Position numbers and translations under genes: made by a program. 40,615 nucleotides of DNA from JAWXTS01 sp044433305. GTDB lineage: Bacteria > Bacteroidota > Bacteroidia > Bacteroidales > Rikenellaceae. The notes beneath the pieces were generated by a model. The model had not been told where the DNA came from. It searched no databases and saw only the letters and a list, made by a program, of their open reading frames with translations. The stretch covers positions 1 through 40,615 of the forward strand of contig JAWXTS010000007.1 of NCBI GenBank assembly GCA_044433305.1, written 5' to 3'. This document shows positions 15,228 through 23,857 of this stretch, piece after piece (within the stretch, counting starts at the first letter, position 1; each line of letters opens with the position of its first letter).

Positions 15228-15686
15228 CTATTTTTTAAATTTGACAATACGCCTCTTTACACTAATATACAGTCGATAAAACTTAAGGTATAACATATAG
15301 CGTCTAACCTTTCGTTTATAGGTGGTATCTGTACAGCTGATAAGTTGGTCATCATCTCTTATGATGCTCTCGACTATGGCAACAACATCTGTCCTTGTTA
15401 CTCTTTGGTCTGAGGCGTGCACACTGTCGCCACGCAAGATTAGGTTATCACCATCAATCTTTACCAGACGATGTAGTAAGTAGCTGCCATTATACTTAAA
15501 CAGCAGAATGGCTCCCACAAACAATTCATAGGAATCAACGTTTATGAGCACCACCCTATCTTGGTATTCCCTCAAGGTTGGATACATACTCACCCCCTTT
15601 ATGGGCAGCTCGACCCTCTGAGAGGCACCAACCAGCTGAACTATATAGTCGAAAAAGATATTATTCTGGATGATTATTTTTGCCAT
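15228..15686 (-). CDS. S24/S26-type peptidase, Ser-His dyad form
   Basis: This 152-residue protein has the signal-peptidase-like fold. The nucleophile region IKGVSMYPTLRE places Ser33 before Met34. The next block, YLLHRLVKIDGDNLILRGDSV, puts His72 where bacterial type-I enzymes carry Lys, with Asp87 behind it, so it resembles SipW/ER-type Ser-His enzymes. No strong membrane anchor is visible; the C-terminus is very basic. The start was set at Met of MAKIIIQNN, which reduces the overlap with the kinase gene to 26 bases. It probably cleaves a partner exported or modified by this module; the 56-residue peptide at 19945-20115 is a candidate substrate. That link is inference. Confidence 0.8.
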   Translation of the reverse strand: MAKIIIQNNIFFDYIVQLVGASQRVELPIKGVSMYPTLREYQDRVVLINVDSYELFVGAILLFKYNGSYLLHRLVKIDGDNLILRGDSVHASDQRVTRTDVVAIVESIIRDDDQLISCTDTTYKRKVRRYMLYLKFYRLYISVKRRIVKFKK

Positions 15687-16518
15687 ATAGCTCACTAAAA
15701 GTTGTTTGCACTGCATCCTGTTCCTTGGTGCATCGCAGGGTATAAGTTGCCGCTAGAGGGATAATATCGGATGTAAACCTGATTAGCTTATTATTCAACA
15801 CCTGGTCATAAGCAAACATGGGAGGTAGTGATGGGTATAATGCTGCAAAAGAATGTATAGTATCGTTCTGCTCGATAATGCTTTGCTCAAACTTGACCAC
15901 ACGAACAAAGGCCTTCGCTCTGTAATGCTCATTGATATAGCATGGTGTTTTTCCGCTCCATGGCGAACCATAAACCATCAAATCTCCATTGACTATCCTA
16001 AGTATCGGGCTGTCATCATTCAACAAGCTAGTGGCTTTGATATGCTCCAACCACAACCTCGACTGGGTGCTTTTGCCTGCTGACGACTCACCCAAAAACA
16101 AAATTGCATCTCCCTGATAAACAACCACAGACGAGTGAATCGGAACAACGCCGTGATTTATGGCCACGAGCGAGAAAGCTACCCAAAGCATAAATTGCAG
16201 CTTTTGTCTGTTCTCACAAGATTCTATCATCACCGTGTTAGAATCCTGATCATATCTTAGCGAGGTGGTGCGATTATCTTTTTCAACTAGGCGAAAGATA
16301 TAGCCCTTGTCATAGCGCGAAAAGACATAGGCAACATTATCAACCACAAAGCGATTAAGCTCTGTCGCAAAGACAGTAATATCTGTGCAACCACATTTTA
16401 TATCTATGTCAATATCTGAATGTTGAGCGGTTTCAAACTTTGAAAAACCAACCAGCATATCACATCCCGATATACGAAGATTCAAATCTGCTATTTTGTA
16501 ATAAGACGCTACCTGCAT
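15661..16518 (-). CDS. HPr-kinase-like protein (HprK-related)
   Basis: This 285-residue P-loop kinase belongs to the HprK/P superfamily. The core reads PIHSSVVVYQGDAILFLGES, and the Walker A loop is GESSAGKST (143-151). LLNDDSPIL follows (Asp168, Asp169), then GSPWSGKTPCY (184-194), the usual HprK-related block. There is no HPr-binding N-terminal DRTGG domain, so it is not the carbon-catabolite enzyme. Relatives in paeninodin-type lasso clusters phosphorylate a serine of the precursor peptide, and 'HprK-related kinase A' genes sit next to PqqD genes elsewhere. The order PqqD, nucleotidyltransferase, kinase with overlaps of 8 and 10 bases points to one functional unit. Confidence 0.85.
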   Translation of the reverse strand: MQVASYYKIADLNLRISGCDMLVGFSKFETAQHSDIDIDIKCGCTDITVFATELNRFVVDNVAYVFSRYDKGYIFRLVEKDNRTTSLRYDQDSNTVMIESCENRQKLQFMLWVAFSLVAINHGVVPIHSSVVVYQGDAILFLGESSAGKSTQSRLWLEHIKATSLLNDDSPILRIVNGDLMVYGSPWSGKTPCYINEHYRAKAFVRVVKFEQSIIEQNDTIHSFAALYPSLPPMFAYDQVLNNKLIRFTSDIIPLAATYTLRCTKEQDAVQTTFSELYGKNNHPE

Positions 16519-17627
16519 AGTTGTTTAATTCTTGCTATGAAATTCGGAATGAGATAGTCCCAATAGCTATCAAGGCCTATATATGCGGCATAGTAGCGTT
16601 GCGAGCTTATCATCTTTCTGATTGAGTTGAGTATGACTTTGAATATGTTAGAGCCGCAAGAGCTACCCTTATACCCCATTACATTGTTCTCTATGGAGCG
16701 CGATGTGCGTTCTATTTCATACCTATCACCGATATTGAAGAATGGCTGATAGCCTAGTCTCTCGGCGCAAAAAGCCTCAACGTTAGCGACAAATTTACCC
16801 AGCTCACACTCCTCGACTATCGCAAGCAGTCTATCTCTATCCAATCTCTTGCGGTTATAATCAAAGAATGTAACCCAGTCGCAGTAATGACGAATAGCTA
16901 CCGATGTGGTGACCACATGGCGCAAGGTGTGAGTTATTAGATGCAGGGCAGACATATCCATGTTTAATGTATATATGGTTTGCGTGCCTAGCGTTATCGT
17001 GTCCATATCTCCCTTTGCAATGGAGTCCTGAATCTTCTGCTCTATTCTACCATAAAAAAGCTCTAGCTTTGGAGTGAGCCCCTTGGCATCGGCAACAAAG
17101 GTTTTATGGTTGTCTACATTAATGCCTTTGAATACAAATTGAGAATGCTTGGACCTTTGGTTCTGAGGTCTGAGTCTACCAAATCCATTACTGACAAGAG
17201 CCTCAGCTTGACGATGTTTGCCAAAGAGAAAGATGTCTATATCGCCACACTCTCGTCTGTGCGGGCTCTTATATAATCGAGTAAGGGCATATCCTTTGAT
17301 TACCATGATTGGAATGCCGTTCTCACTCATTAGTGTAGATAGTTCTTCGAGCCGCTGGATATATAGTCGGCTACGTTCTTGTGAACTGACACTATCAACA
17401 TACCACTGCAAGTACAGCTCTGGCGCAGGGCAATTCTCGGGTGGCAGGTGAGAAAGAACCTCAAACACGAGATACTTAACTCCATGACACCTAGATAATT
17501 CCATAAGCTCTCGCCACTGTTCCAAAGAGAGAGTCGACAGGGATGTATAATCACAATTTATGTTGCTACAAAGCATTTCACTCCGTAGCAACATAAATAA
17601 TAAATCCTTAATAGATGGATTAGTCAC
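16509..17627 (-). CDS. Nucleotidyltransferase family protein (NTP_transf_5-like)
   Basis: This is a 372-residue nucleotidyltransferase of the large pol-beta-like superfamily. The key signature is IPIMVIKGYALTRLYKS, then RRECGDIDIFLF, with Asp129 and Asp131 as metal ligands and Lys111-Gly112 ahead. The remaining two thirds are helical and resemble the family's substrate-binding half (HLITHTLRHVVTTSVAIRHYCDW). NTP_transf_5 proteins occur with PqqD and HprK-like genes in RiPP-type clusters, where they are thought to act on a phosphorylated peptide or carrier. That role here is inference. The ATG overlaps the PqqD stop by 8 bases and its stop overlaps the kinase start by 10. Confidence 0.85.
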   Translation of the reverse strand: MTNPSIKDLLFMLLRSEMLCSNINCDYTSLSTLSLEQWRELMELSRCHGVKYLVFEVLSHLPPENCPAPELYLQWYVDSVSSQERSRLYIQRLEELSTLMSENGIPIMVIKGYALTRLYKSPHRRECGDIDIFLFGKHRQAEALVSNGFGRLRPQNQRSKHSQFVFKGINVDNHKTFVADAKGLTPKLELFYGRIEQKIQDSIAKGDMDTITLGTQTIYTLNMDMSALHLITHTLRHVVTTSVAIRHYCDWVTFFDYNRKRLDRDRLLAIVEECELGKFVANVEAFCAERLGYQPFFNIGDRYEIERTSRSIENNVMGYKGSSCGSNIFKVILNSIRKMISSQRYYAAYIGLDSYWDYLIPNFIARIKQLCR

Positions 17628-17895
17628 ACACTATTATGTTATACTCTGCAAGCGAATCTATCCACGCTTGAGCATCACGCTGAGCCAGCTCAGAGCTGAT
17701 TCCATACTGCTGCTCCAAAGAAGATACAACCTGCTCAAGGGTAAAGGAATCGACATCTACAAAGCTGCCCCACAACCATACCGAAGTGGCATTCAGCTGC
17801 AATACCTTGGTCGTGTCCACTCCATGCTTACCTTGTAGGATAATGATGTTTTGGTCTGCTACGCTATGTAGTTTATATGCTTTAGCTATTCTCAT
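17620..17895 (-). CDS. PqqD-family peptide-binding protein
   Basis: This 91-residue protein has the PqqD winged-helix pattern. After MRIAKAYKLHSVADQNIII comes LNATSVWLWGSF (the conserved N-x-x-x-x-x-[VI]W element), then FTLEQVVSSLEQQYGI and a C-terminal helix AWIDSLAEYNIIV. PqqD-like domains (RRE) bind leader peptides of RiPP precursors and hand them to modifying enzymes. The start was set at 17895, 10 bases after the lipoprotein stop; the longer frame from 17970 would overlap it by 65 bases and adds only basic residues. The strongest candidate for its bound peptide is the 56-residue product at 19945-20115. Confidence 0.85.
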   Translation of the reverse strand: MRIAKAYKLHSVADQNIIILQGKHGVDTTKVLQLNATSVWLWGSFVDVDSFTLEQVVSSLEQQYGISSELAQRDAQAWIDSLAEYNIIVCD

Positions 17896-17905
17896 AACCC
17901 GTATC

Positions 17906-19921
17906 TTAATTTGCAGAGCTGATGCTATCTGCCGTCTGAGATGCTTCTTGGTATGCTGCCTGCGCTGCATCGGCTGCTGCCTGTGCCGCTGTCGTATCGC
18001 CTTTTAGTGACTCTATGGTCTTAACTGCCGACGCTGCTGTGGCATAAGCAGAAGATGCTATCGACACTGCCGATGATGCTATGGTTGCGTCTGTTTCTAA
18101 TGCGGCAAGCTCGGTAACCTTCACCGCTGCCTCAGCTACTAATTGTGATGCTTCGGCTAAGGTTGTTAAGGCACTTACAGCTGATGCTGTCATGCTGTTA
18201 TCCTGATAATAGTTAGAAGCATCCGTAGCGGCATCTTCTACTACATAAGCTGCCGATGACAATATAGCCAACTCAGCAACAGCTAGATCCAAGGCAGCCT
18301 TTGCAGACGAGGCATCTGTTGCCGATGATACAATAGCCAGATCGTCGTCGATATCGCTCTTTGATGTGGTGACAGCAGCCATGGCTGTATCGGCCCCAGT
18401 CACCAATAGCGACAAGGCAAATTTAAACTCACCAAAGCCACTACCCATCTCCTCAGGGTCTTCATACAACCTGATGATTGACTGTGAACCATAGTACCAA
18501 TAGTCCCTTGTGTCACTATTATCTTCAACATCGCGACTGATCTCAAGAAGAAGATTGTCATCCTTATCATAGAACTTGGCATTCACATTAAAAGCAGAAA
18601 CCCTATCATACGATCTGGTAGCAATTACAGGAATAACCATATAATCAACACCCTCTGCTATACGATTCATAAGAGAAACCGTAGTCTGGTGATTACTACC
18701 GTCGTATAGTTCACTGCTGCTTGCTCCAGCAAGGCCATCCTCATAGGTATAATTGTATGTATCGCCATTCTGCTCTACACTTACAGGGTTGATATTCTCA
18801 CTGAAGTATCTGATTGTAGAAGATACTTGACGATTAGCCGTTGAGAAATCGCTCACTTGTTCACCATCCGAATCTATAAAGGTTTGGTTGTCCTCACTCA
18901 TAGATACGCGTGCATTACCAATCATTGTAGGGATGTGTGAGTTATAGCTCATTTCTTGCATGTTCAACAAGTCGCCAGCACGGAAATAGTTTATTTCCTC
19001 CGAATCTGTTAGCGAAACCGTTGTAACAGACTTGTGTACATCAAGGTTTACCATCATCTTCTTGAAGGCATAATCCTCATCCGAAGTCAAGATAGGATAT
19101 ATACGAACCATAACAGTGTGGAACAATGGTGCAAAGTTGAACTTGTCGCCACTACTAAATGAAGCACTACCTGTGATGTAAATAGGGTTACCGTCTTCAT
19201 CGTATGAGATATTGCCATCCTCGTCATAAACTAGCTCATAGTCCTGCTCATCATATTTGGTCCATGTAACTTGCTTGTTGACAAGAGGGATAGCCACAAA
19301 TGGCAAAAACCTACCATACAGGTGATATGCCTCTGATACAGATGCCGATGCATCAACATTGAAGATTCTATCCATAGGATAGGTCAATAGCAGATAATCA
19401 TTATTGTAGGTGCTATCCTTCATATCTGGGGCTGTATGCACAAGCTTAATCATGTCGTCATATCTATAATTATATTCACGACGAGGAGTATAAGCATAGA
19501 AATTAACTGTGCCAACGTCATAGGATAAGTTAGTATTTAGACCCTGAACAGACATGTCGAAGGTAAACCACGCAGAGTTGGTTGTTGTGTTAATCTCTGC
19601 CGCCATCTCACAAAGTTTAGAGATTGCCGAAGAATGGTAATTATCTGTCATGTCAACAGCAGTGAAGTACTCGTCACTAGACCAGAAGAATGCCGCAGAA
19701 GACGAAGGGTTCAGAGAAACTCTCGTTGCAGAAGCTACGGTGGTCTCGCTTGAAACTTGTTCTCCACCCATTGATATTGGCACAACTACCACACCCGAGC
19801 TTGGAGTATCATCATCATTATCATCATCATCGCCACCACCTGCATCCAGCCCTTTTTGGCAGGCAAACAGCAGCATCATGGCCATAGTAAAAGATATAGC
19901 CATATAAAATTTCGTTCTCAT
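17906..19921 (-). CDS. Large fimbrillin-like surface lipoprotein with Ala/Ser-rich tail
   Basis: This is a 671-residue lipoprotein. The signal ends in the lipobox LLFAC with Cys21, followed by an acidic linker (GGGDDDDNDDDTPSS) typical of Bacteroidota lipoproteins sent to the surface. The middle (about 40-500) is beta-rich and resembles fimbrillin/Mfa-like proteins (FFWSSDEYFTAVD); it includes a short tandem repeat YDEDGN. The last 160 residues are quite different: almost only Ala, Ser, Thr, Asp and Glu, predicted as one long helix or coiled coil. It sits 23 bases after the peptide gene and 10 before the PqqD gene. It may display or scaffold the peptide or the capsule; function unknown. Confidence 0.75.
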   Translation of the reverse strand: MRTKFYMAISFTMAMMLLFACQKGLDAGGGDDDDNDDDTPSSGVVVVPISMGGEQVSSETTVASATRVSLNPSSSAAFFWSSDEYFTAVDMTDNYHSSAISKLCEMAAEINTTTNSAWFTFDMSVQGLNTNLSYDVGTVNFYAYTPRREYNYRYDDMIKLVHTAPDMKDSTYNNDYLLLTYPMDRIFNVDASASVSEAYHLYGRFLPFVAIPLVNKQVTWTKYDEQDYELVYDEDGNISYDEDGNPIYITGSASFSSGDKFNFAPLFHTVMVRIYPILTSDEDYAFKKMMVNLDVHKSVTTVSLTDSEEINYFRAGDLLNMQEMSYNSHIPTMIGNARVSMSEDNQTFIDSDGEQVSDFSTANRQVSSTIRYFSENINPVSVEQNGDTYNYTYEDGLAGASSSELYDGSNHQTTVSLMNRIAEGVDYMVIPVIATRSYDRVSAFNVNAKFYDKDDNLLLEISRDVEDNSDTRDYWYYGSQSIIRLYEDPEEMGSGFGEFKFALSLLVTGADTAMAAVTTSKSDIDDDLAIVSSATDASSAKAALDLAVAELAILSSAAYVVEDAATDASNYYQDNSMTASAVSALTTLAEASQLVAEAAVKVTELAALETDATIASSAVSIASSAYATAASAVKTIESLKGDTTAAQAAADAAQAAYQEASQTADSISSAN

Positions 19922-19944
19922 AATCTTAATTATTAATGCTTTAA

Positions 19945-20115
19945 TTAATAAGTATTACCAGGAGATGCGGTCCACAATGTTCCCTCGATACCATCAATAT
20001 CATTTATCTCAGATATAGATGATGCTGCAAATCCAGCCTCAACCTCAAACTCAACCAACTTTACCGTTGGAGATTCATAAACATCATTGATGTTGACATT
20101 TTCGCTACTTTTCAT
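19945..20115 (-). CDS. 56-residue peptide, candidate precursor of the PqqD/kinase module
   Basis: This small frame (ATG 20115, TAA 19945-19947) fills the gap between the OmpA-family gene (20 bases away) and the lipoprotein (23 bases away). It starts MKSSENVNINDV, continues with YESPTVKLVEFEVEAGFA and ASS, and ends EGTLWTASPGNTY. The central Y-x-x-P-x-V block resembles the Y-x-x-P-x-L leader motif bound by PqqD-like (B1) proteins of lasso clusters. From memory it also resembles many short Bacteroidota proteins with a YE-P...vE.GFA.S pattern. The last 20 residues (about 37-56), acidic then Trp/Ser/Thr/Tyr-ended, would be the core. Ser, Thr and Tyr give phospho-acceptors. Precursor status is inferred. 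Confidence 0.65.
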   Translation of the reverse strand: MKSSENVNINDVYESPTVKLVEFEVEAGFAASSISEINDIDGIEGTLWTASPGNTY

Positions 20116-20135
20116 AATTCTATCTATTTATTATT

Positions 20136-21389
20136 TTAATATTCTAAGATTACTACACGGCTCAACTCATTGTCTTTCATGAACATGAAGTCTACACCAC
20201 CTCGGCTTTCCATCTCGATTTTATCTGCATCAACACCAAACTCATCAATAAGAGTTTGATATACAGACTCTGCGCGTTTCTGGCTCAATCGTGCATTTAT
20301 ACTATCGTTACCAGTCTGCATATCCGCACAACCGATAACCTTATAAGTTTTATCTGCTGGTGAATTATTTATGAACTCGGCGATATAACTCAATTTGACC
20401 ATCTCACGGTTAGAGATATTCCATTTATTGATATCAAAGAAGATAGGAGCAGTTATGATTTTGTACTCTACCTCATTGATGATTATTGGCTCTCGGTTTA
20501 ATAGACTATCAACCTGCTTCTTAAGACTAAGCTTGTCTTGCTCTGCTTGTGCCAACATATCATGATACTTAGTAATCTGGTTATTGCCAACATTAAGGAT
20601 ATTAATCTTGGTTGATTTCCATCCTCTAGGTTTGAACTTATATGCCACACCCACGGTTGCTGTTGCTAGTCCCTCCATTATCTTATTAGGGTTTGACTCT
20701 GTCTCGCCATCAAAGCGATCGTGAACCATCGTGCCCCTAACATCTAGAGTTATGTCAAACGAAGGACTTAGGCGGAAGTTATTCAAAACGCCCAATGTGC
20801 CAGAATACTCTAGAGCGTCGGTTTCCTTAGAGCTCATGATGCCCAAACCGATATAAGTAGTTAGGGTGTAGAAGCGATCTTCTCGATATTCGCCAATCGC
20901 GTTCATAAGGTTGACCATGGCATCACCTCGAAACTGACTATAATTAAATTTCTGACGATACCAGTGTCCATTAACAAGGTCTCCATAGGCTGTATTATCC
21001 ACATAGTCTTCTGCGATATAGCCCTTAGCTTTCCAGCCGCTATACTGAATACGGAAACCTATTGATGGAATAACCCACTTGCCTAGAGTAACATCAATGG
21101 CTGGGGCAAAACGTCCAGACAAAGGGCCTCGACGGTCTGACTCTGCCAATAGAATTGAAGGTCCAAAACCAACTCCAACATGCCAGTTGTCCCAGAAACC
21201 ACTAGCCTTAACATAGTCTAGACTATCTATTATGGTTGTGATTGACACCGAATCACTTGTATAGATAGTGCGGCCACCCTGCTCGGCACTTTGAGAGTTG
21301 TACTCTGCCTGCCACTCTTGTGCAGACAAATTCACTGCTGACATTAACATTAATATCAACACACAAATACGAGAGATAGATTTTTTCAT
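20136..21389 (-). CDS. OmpA-family outer-membrane protein
   Basis: The 417-residue protein has a Sec signal peptide (cut after about residue 23, NLSAQ). A beta-barrel-like region follows (WHVGVGFGPSILL, VTLGKWVIPSIGFRIQYSGW), then a coiled-coil linker (ITKYHDMLAQAEQDKLSLKKQVDS, residues about 273-296 in shortened form). The C-terminal OmpA peptidoglycan-binding domain contains FFDINKWNIS, NDSINARLSQKRAESVYQ and RVVILEY. It fixes the envelope around the export machinery to peptidoglycan. In Bacteroidota, OmpA genes next to wza/wzc are thought to complete the capsule exporter. It is 44 bases downstream of wzc and 20 upstream of the peptide gene, in one operon. Confidence 0.88.
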   Translation of the reverse strand: MKKSISRICVLILMLMSAVNLSAQEWQAEYNSQSAEQGGRTIYTSDSVSITTIIDSLDYVKASGFWDNWHVGVGFGPSILLAESDRRGPLSGRFAPAIDVTLGKWVIPSIGFRIQYSGWKAKGYIAEDYVDNTAYGDLVNGHWYRQKFNYSQFRGDAMVNLMNAIGEYREDRFYTLTTYIGLGIMSSKETDALEYSGTLGVLNNFRLSPSFDITLDVRGTMVHDRFDGETESNPNKIMEGLATATVGVAYKFKPRGWKSTKINILNVGNNQITKYHDMLAQAEQDKLSLKKQVDSLLNREPIIINEVEYKIITAPIFFDINKWNISNREMVKLSYIAEFINNSPADKTYKVIGCADMQTGNDSINARLSQKRAESVYQTLIDEFGVDADKIEMESRGGVDFMFMKDNELSRVVILEY

Positions 21390-21433
21390 ATTATTTTAGT
21401 TTATTGTTATATATTTCTTGATTGCTGGTGCTA

Positions 21434-23839
21434 CTAGCTTCTAAATAGCTTTTTAAAGAATGATTTATTCTCCTGTTCAATGTAGCTATAATCATATTCA
21501 TACCCATAGCCATATCCATAGTGAACATTCTTATAATCTACGGCATTGACAATTACGCTCATGCCATCTATCTTCTCTGACTCGTACAAGGCCTGAAGCT
21601 CTGGAAGTCGTCGTTTATCAAACAGTTTGGAACGAAGAACAAATATCGTCTGATCGCTCAGGCGTGAACATATAGCGGCATCTACCACAATAGAGTATGG
21701 CGGATTATCCATGATAACATAATCATAGTTTGCTCGTAGCTGCTCTAATAGCTGAGCTGGTTTCTCACCCTCTAGCAGCTCAGCAGGATTTGGAGGCAAT
21801 GCTCCAGAGCTTACAAAGTCAATATCCAACCCTCCCAACTCATACTTACGGATAATATCCGATGTTGAGATATCGCCACTCAGATATTGAGAGACTCCAA
21901 CTTCATTGGTTCCAAAGCCAGATCTCTTGGTTAGCGAAGCTCTTCTAAGGTCCATATCTAGGACTATAACTTTTGCGCCAAGCTCGCGAATACTCTTGGC
22001 AAGATTAATAGCCAAGAATGTCTTTCCTGAGCCAGGGTCAAATGATGTAAGCTGAATAACACGACCTTTTGATTTATCGCCCTTACTCATAAAGTTGATA
22101 TTGTCACGGATAATCTTCAGCCTCTCCTCTAAGGCTCCCTTGTTCTGCTCCGATACGACCAGTCCATTTTTGGCCACATTCTTAGATAGAGGAATCTCTC
22201 CCAAAAGAGGCACCGTAACACTACCCTTTAGGTCTCTATTCGATTTTATGGTTACATCAAATAACCCTGATATGTATAACCACGCACAAGGAATGAAAAC
22301 ACCTATCACAAGGGCCATCAACACGACCTTCTTCTTGTTGGGAGCGATTGGGCCTGCGGGTCCTTGGGCCGAATCAACAACACGACTATTACTCTCGGTT
22401 ATAATGCGTCTAAGCTCACTACCCTCGCGCTTATTCAGCAAGAACAAGTACAGCTCTTCTTTTATCTTCTGCTCACGCTGTATGCTGACTATGTATTTTT
22501 GTTGAGTAGGAACATCAATGATTTTTGTTGAGGTCTCAAGCTCCTTACGTCTGAAGTTCTCGGCCTGAATCTTCAACCCAGCAATTAGGTTGTCGACAGA
22601 TTTCAGAATCGAGATTCGCATTGGCGATAACATATTCTGCAAATCGATAACCAACGGGTTCTTCTCGCTACTATTAACCAACAAGTTATTGCGTTCGGTA
22701 AGCAGGGCGTTATACTCACTAATCAATCTGGTTAGTCCCGCATCAGACACACCAACATTCACAGGTATCAGCTCCGAGATATTAGCATTATCGGTTAGGT
22801 ACGTCCTCATATACTCAGCCATATTAAGCTGATTCTCAACACCCAAACCTTCAGTATCAAGGCGACTACTACTCTGGAGATATAGATTACTAGCCGACGA
22901 AATATCGGTAAGTTTATTTGTCTTTTTATATTCCTCAATCTCAGCGTCTATATCCTCTAGCTCTTGTCTAATAATCAACAACCTGCTATCGATAAACGCC
23001 GTAGTATTCTCTAGGACCTTATTCTTGTCATCGATGATGTCATCTTGATAAACTTTAATAAGGGTATTAATGACATCCTCAGCCCTATTGACATTCTCGT
23101 CTACGATAGATACGTTAATCAAGTTCGACTGCTCGACAATTTGCCCAACACTCAATCTGGCCCTATAAGCATTAGCAACATTATAGGTTGTGTTTACAGA
23201 AATCAACACAGGGACATTGATAAAGGTTTCGTTTAATAACAAAGTTGGAGACAACGAAATATTACCTACCACGGTAGAAACCTCCTCGCCAAATCGCGCA
23301 ACATACTCTTGGGTAAATTCAACATCGCCACACACAATGTCGCTAATTTTCACCTCATTGTCATTAATCATCGTGGCCGACAAGGTGAAGCTAACGTTCG
23401 AGGCATTAGACACTACATTTATAACAAATGGAGTAGATGTGTACAACGACACCAGCTTGAATCCTCGTTTGGTGCGATAGTTAATATTTAGATTCAGACG
23501 CTCGACAACCTGCTCCATCAATCTGGTGCTCTGAAGCAATCCTACCTCATCGTTGATATAGTCACTCTTAAGGTACATACCCGTCTGCAAGCCGATAGAC
23601 TCTACCACACTCGAACTCTCTGTGCCCTCAGGCTGGATAAGTATTGTCGCAGTACGAGAGTAGGTTTTAGGAGTGGTCCACACCCAATACACACCAATAG
23701 AAAGCGCGAGCACAACCGAAAGCACAAACCACTTCATCTTGCGCAGAACCAAGGCATATAGGTCTAGCAATAGATTTGTGTCAGACTGGTTATAATCATT
23801 AAAATCTATAAAATCAAAGTTATCAATTCTTTTATTCAT
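21434..23839 (-). CDS. Wzc-like polysaccharide co-polymerase and BY-kinase
   Basis: This 801-residue inner-membrane protein controls chain length and export of capsule or exopolysaccharide. The N-terminal Wzz domain has one transmembrane helix near residues 36-54 (WFVLSVVLALSIGVYWVW). A long periplasmic coiled-coil part follows, with a second helix around residues 504-523. The cytoplasmic BY-kinase has Walker A DPGSGKTF, Walker A' VIVLDMDLRRAS and a Walker B-like VIMDNPPYS. The C-terminal tyrosine cluster (HYGYGYGYEYDYSYIE) is the autophosphorylation site of such kinases. The gene is 18 bases downstream of the wza-like gene. Confidence 0.93.
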   Translation of the reverse strand: MNKRIDNFDFIDFNDYNQSDTNLLLDLYALVLRKMKWFVLSVVLALSIGVYWVWTTPKTYSRTATILIQPEGTESSSVVESIGLQTGMYLKSDYINDEVGLLQSTRLMEQVVERLNLNINYRTKRGFKLVSLYTSTPFVINVVSNASNVSFTLSATMINDNEVKISDIVCGDVEFTQEYVARFGEEVSTVVGNISLSPTLLLNETFINVPVLISVNTTYNVANAYRARLSVGQIVEQSNLINVSIVDENVNRAEDVINTLIKVYQDDIIDDKNKVLENTTAFIDSRLLIIRQELEDIDAEIEEYKKTNKLTDISSASNLYLQSSSRLDTEGLGVENQLNMAEYMRTYLTDNANISELIPVNVGVSDAGLTRLISEYNALLTERNNLLVNSSEKNPLVIDLQNMLSPMRISILKSVDNLIAGLKIQAENFRRKELETSTKIIDVPTQQKYIVSIQREQKIKEELYLFLLNKREGSELRRIITESNSRVVDSAQGPAGPIAPNKKKVVLMALVIGVFIPCAWLYISGLFDVTIKSNRDLKGSVTVPLLGEIPLSKNVAKNGLVVSEQNKGALEERLKIIRDNINFMSKGDKSKGRVIQLTSFDPGSGKTFLAINLAKSIRELGAKVIVLDMDLRRASLTKRSGFGTNEVGVSQYLSGDISTSDIIRKYELGGLDIDFVSSGALPPNPAELLEGEKPAQLLEQLRANYDYVIMDNPPYSIVVDAAICSRLSDQTIFVLRSKLFDKRRLPELQALYESEKIDGMSVIVNAVDYKNVHYGYGYGYEYDYSYIEQENKSFFKKLFRS

Positions 23840-23857
23840 ATTGTTCTTATTATTATT

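Noticed and set aside
15661..16518. Classical HPr kinase/phosphorylase for catabolite control
   Set aside because: The N-terminal DRTGG-type domain is missing and the gene is embedded with PqqD and nucleotidyltransferase genes; only the P-loop core is shared.
17906..18450. Ala/Ser-rich region as DNA tandem repeat
   Set aside because: The codons vary and no regular period is visible at DNA level; the bias is in the protein composition.
15228..20115. A complete lasso-peptide biosynthetic cluster
   Set aside because: The PqqD and kinase parts fit, but there is no transglutaminase-like B2 protease and no cyclase beside them, and the small peptide lacks an obvious macrolactam core with a leader Thr at the cut site.
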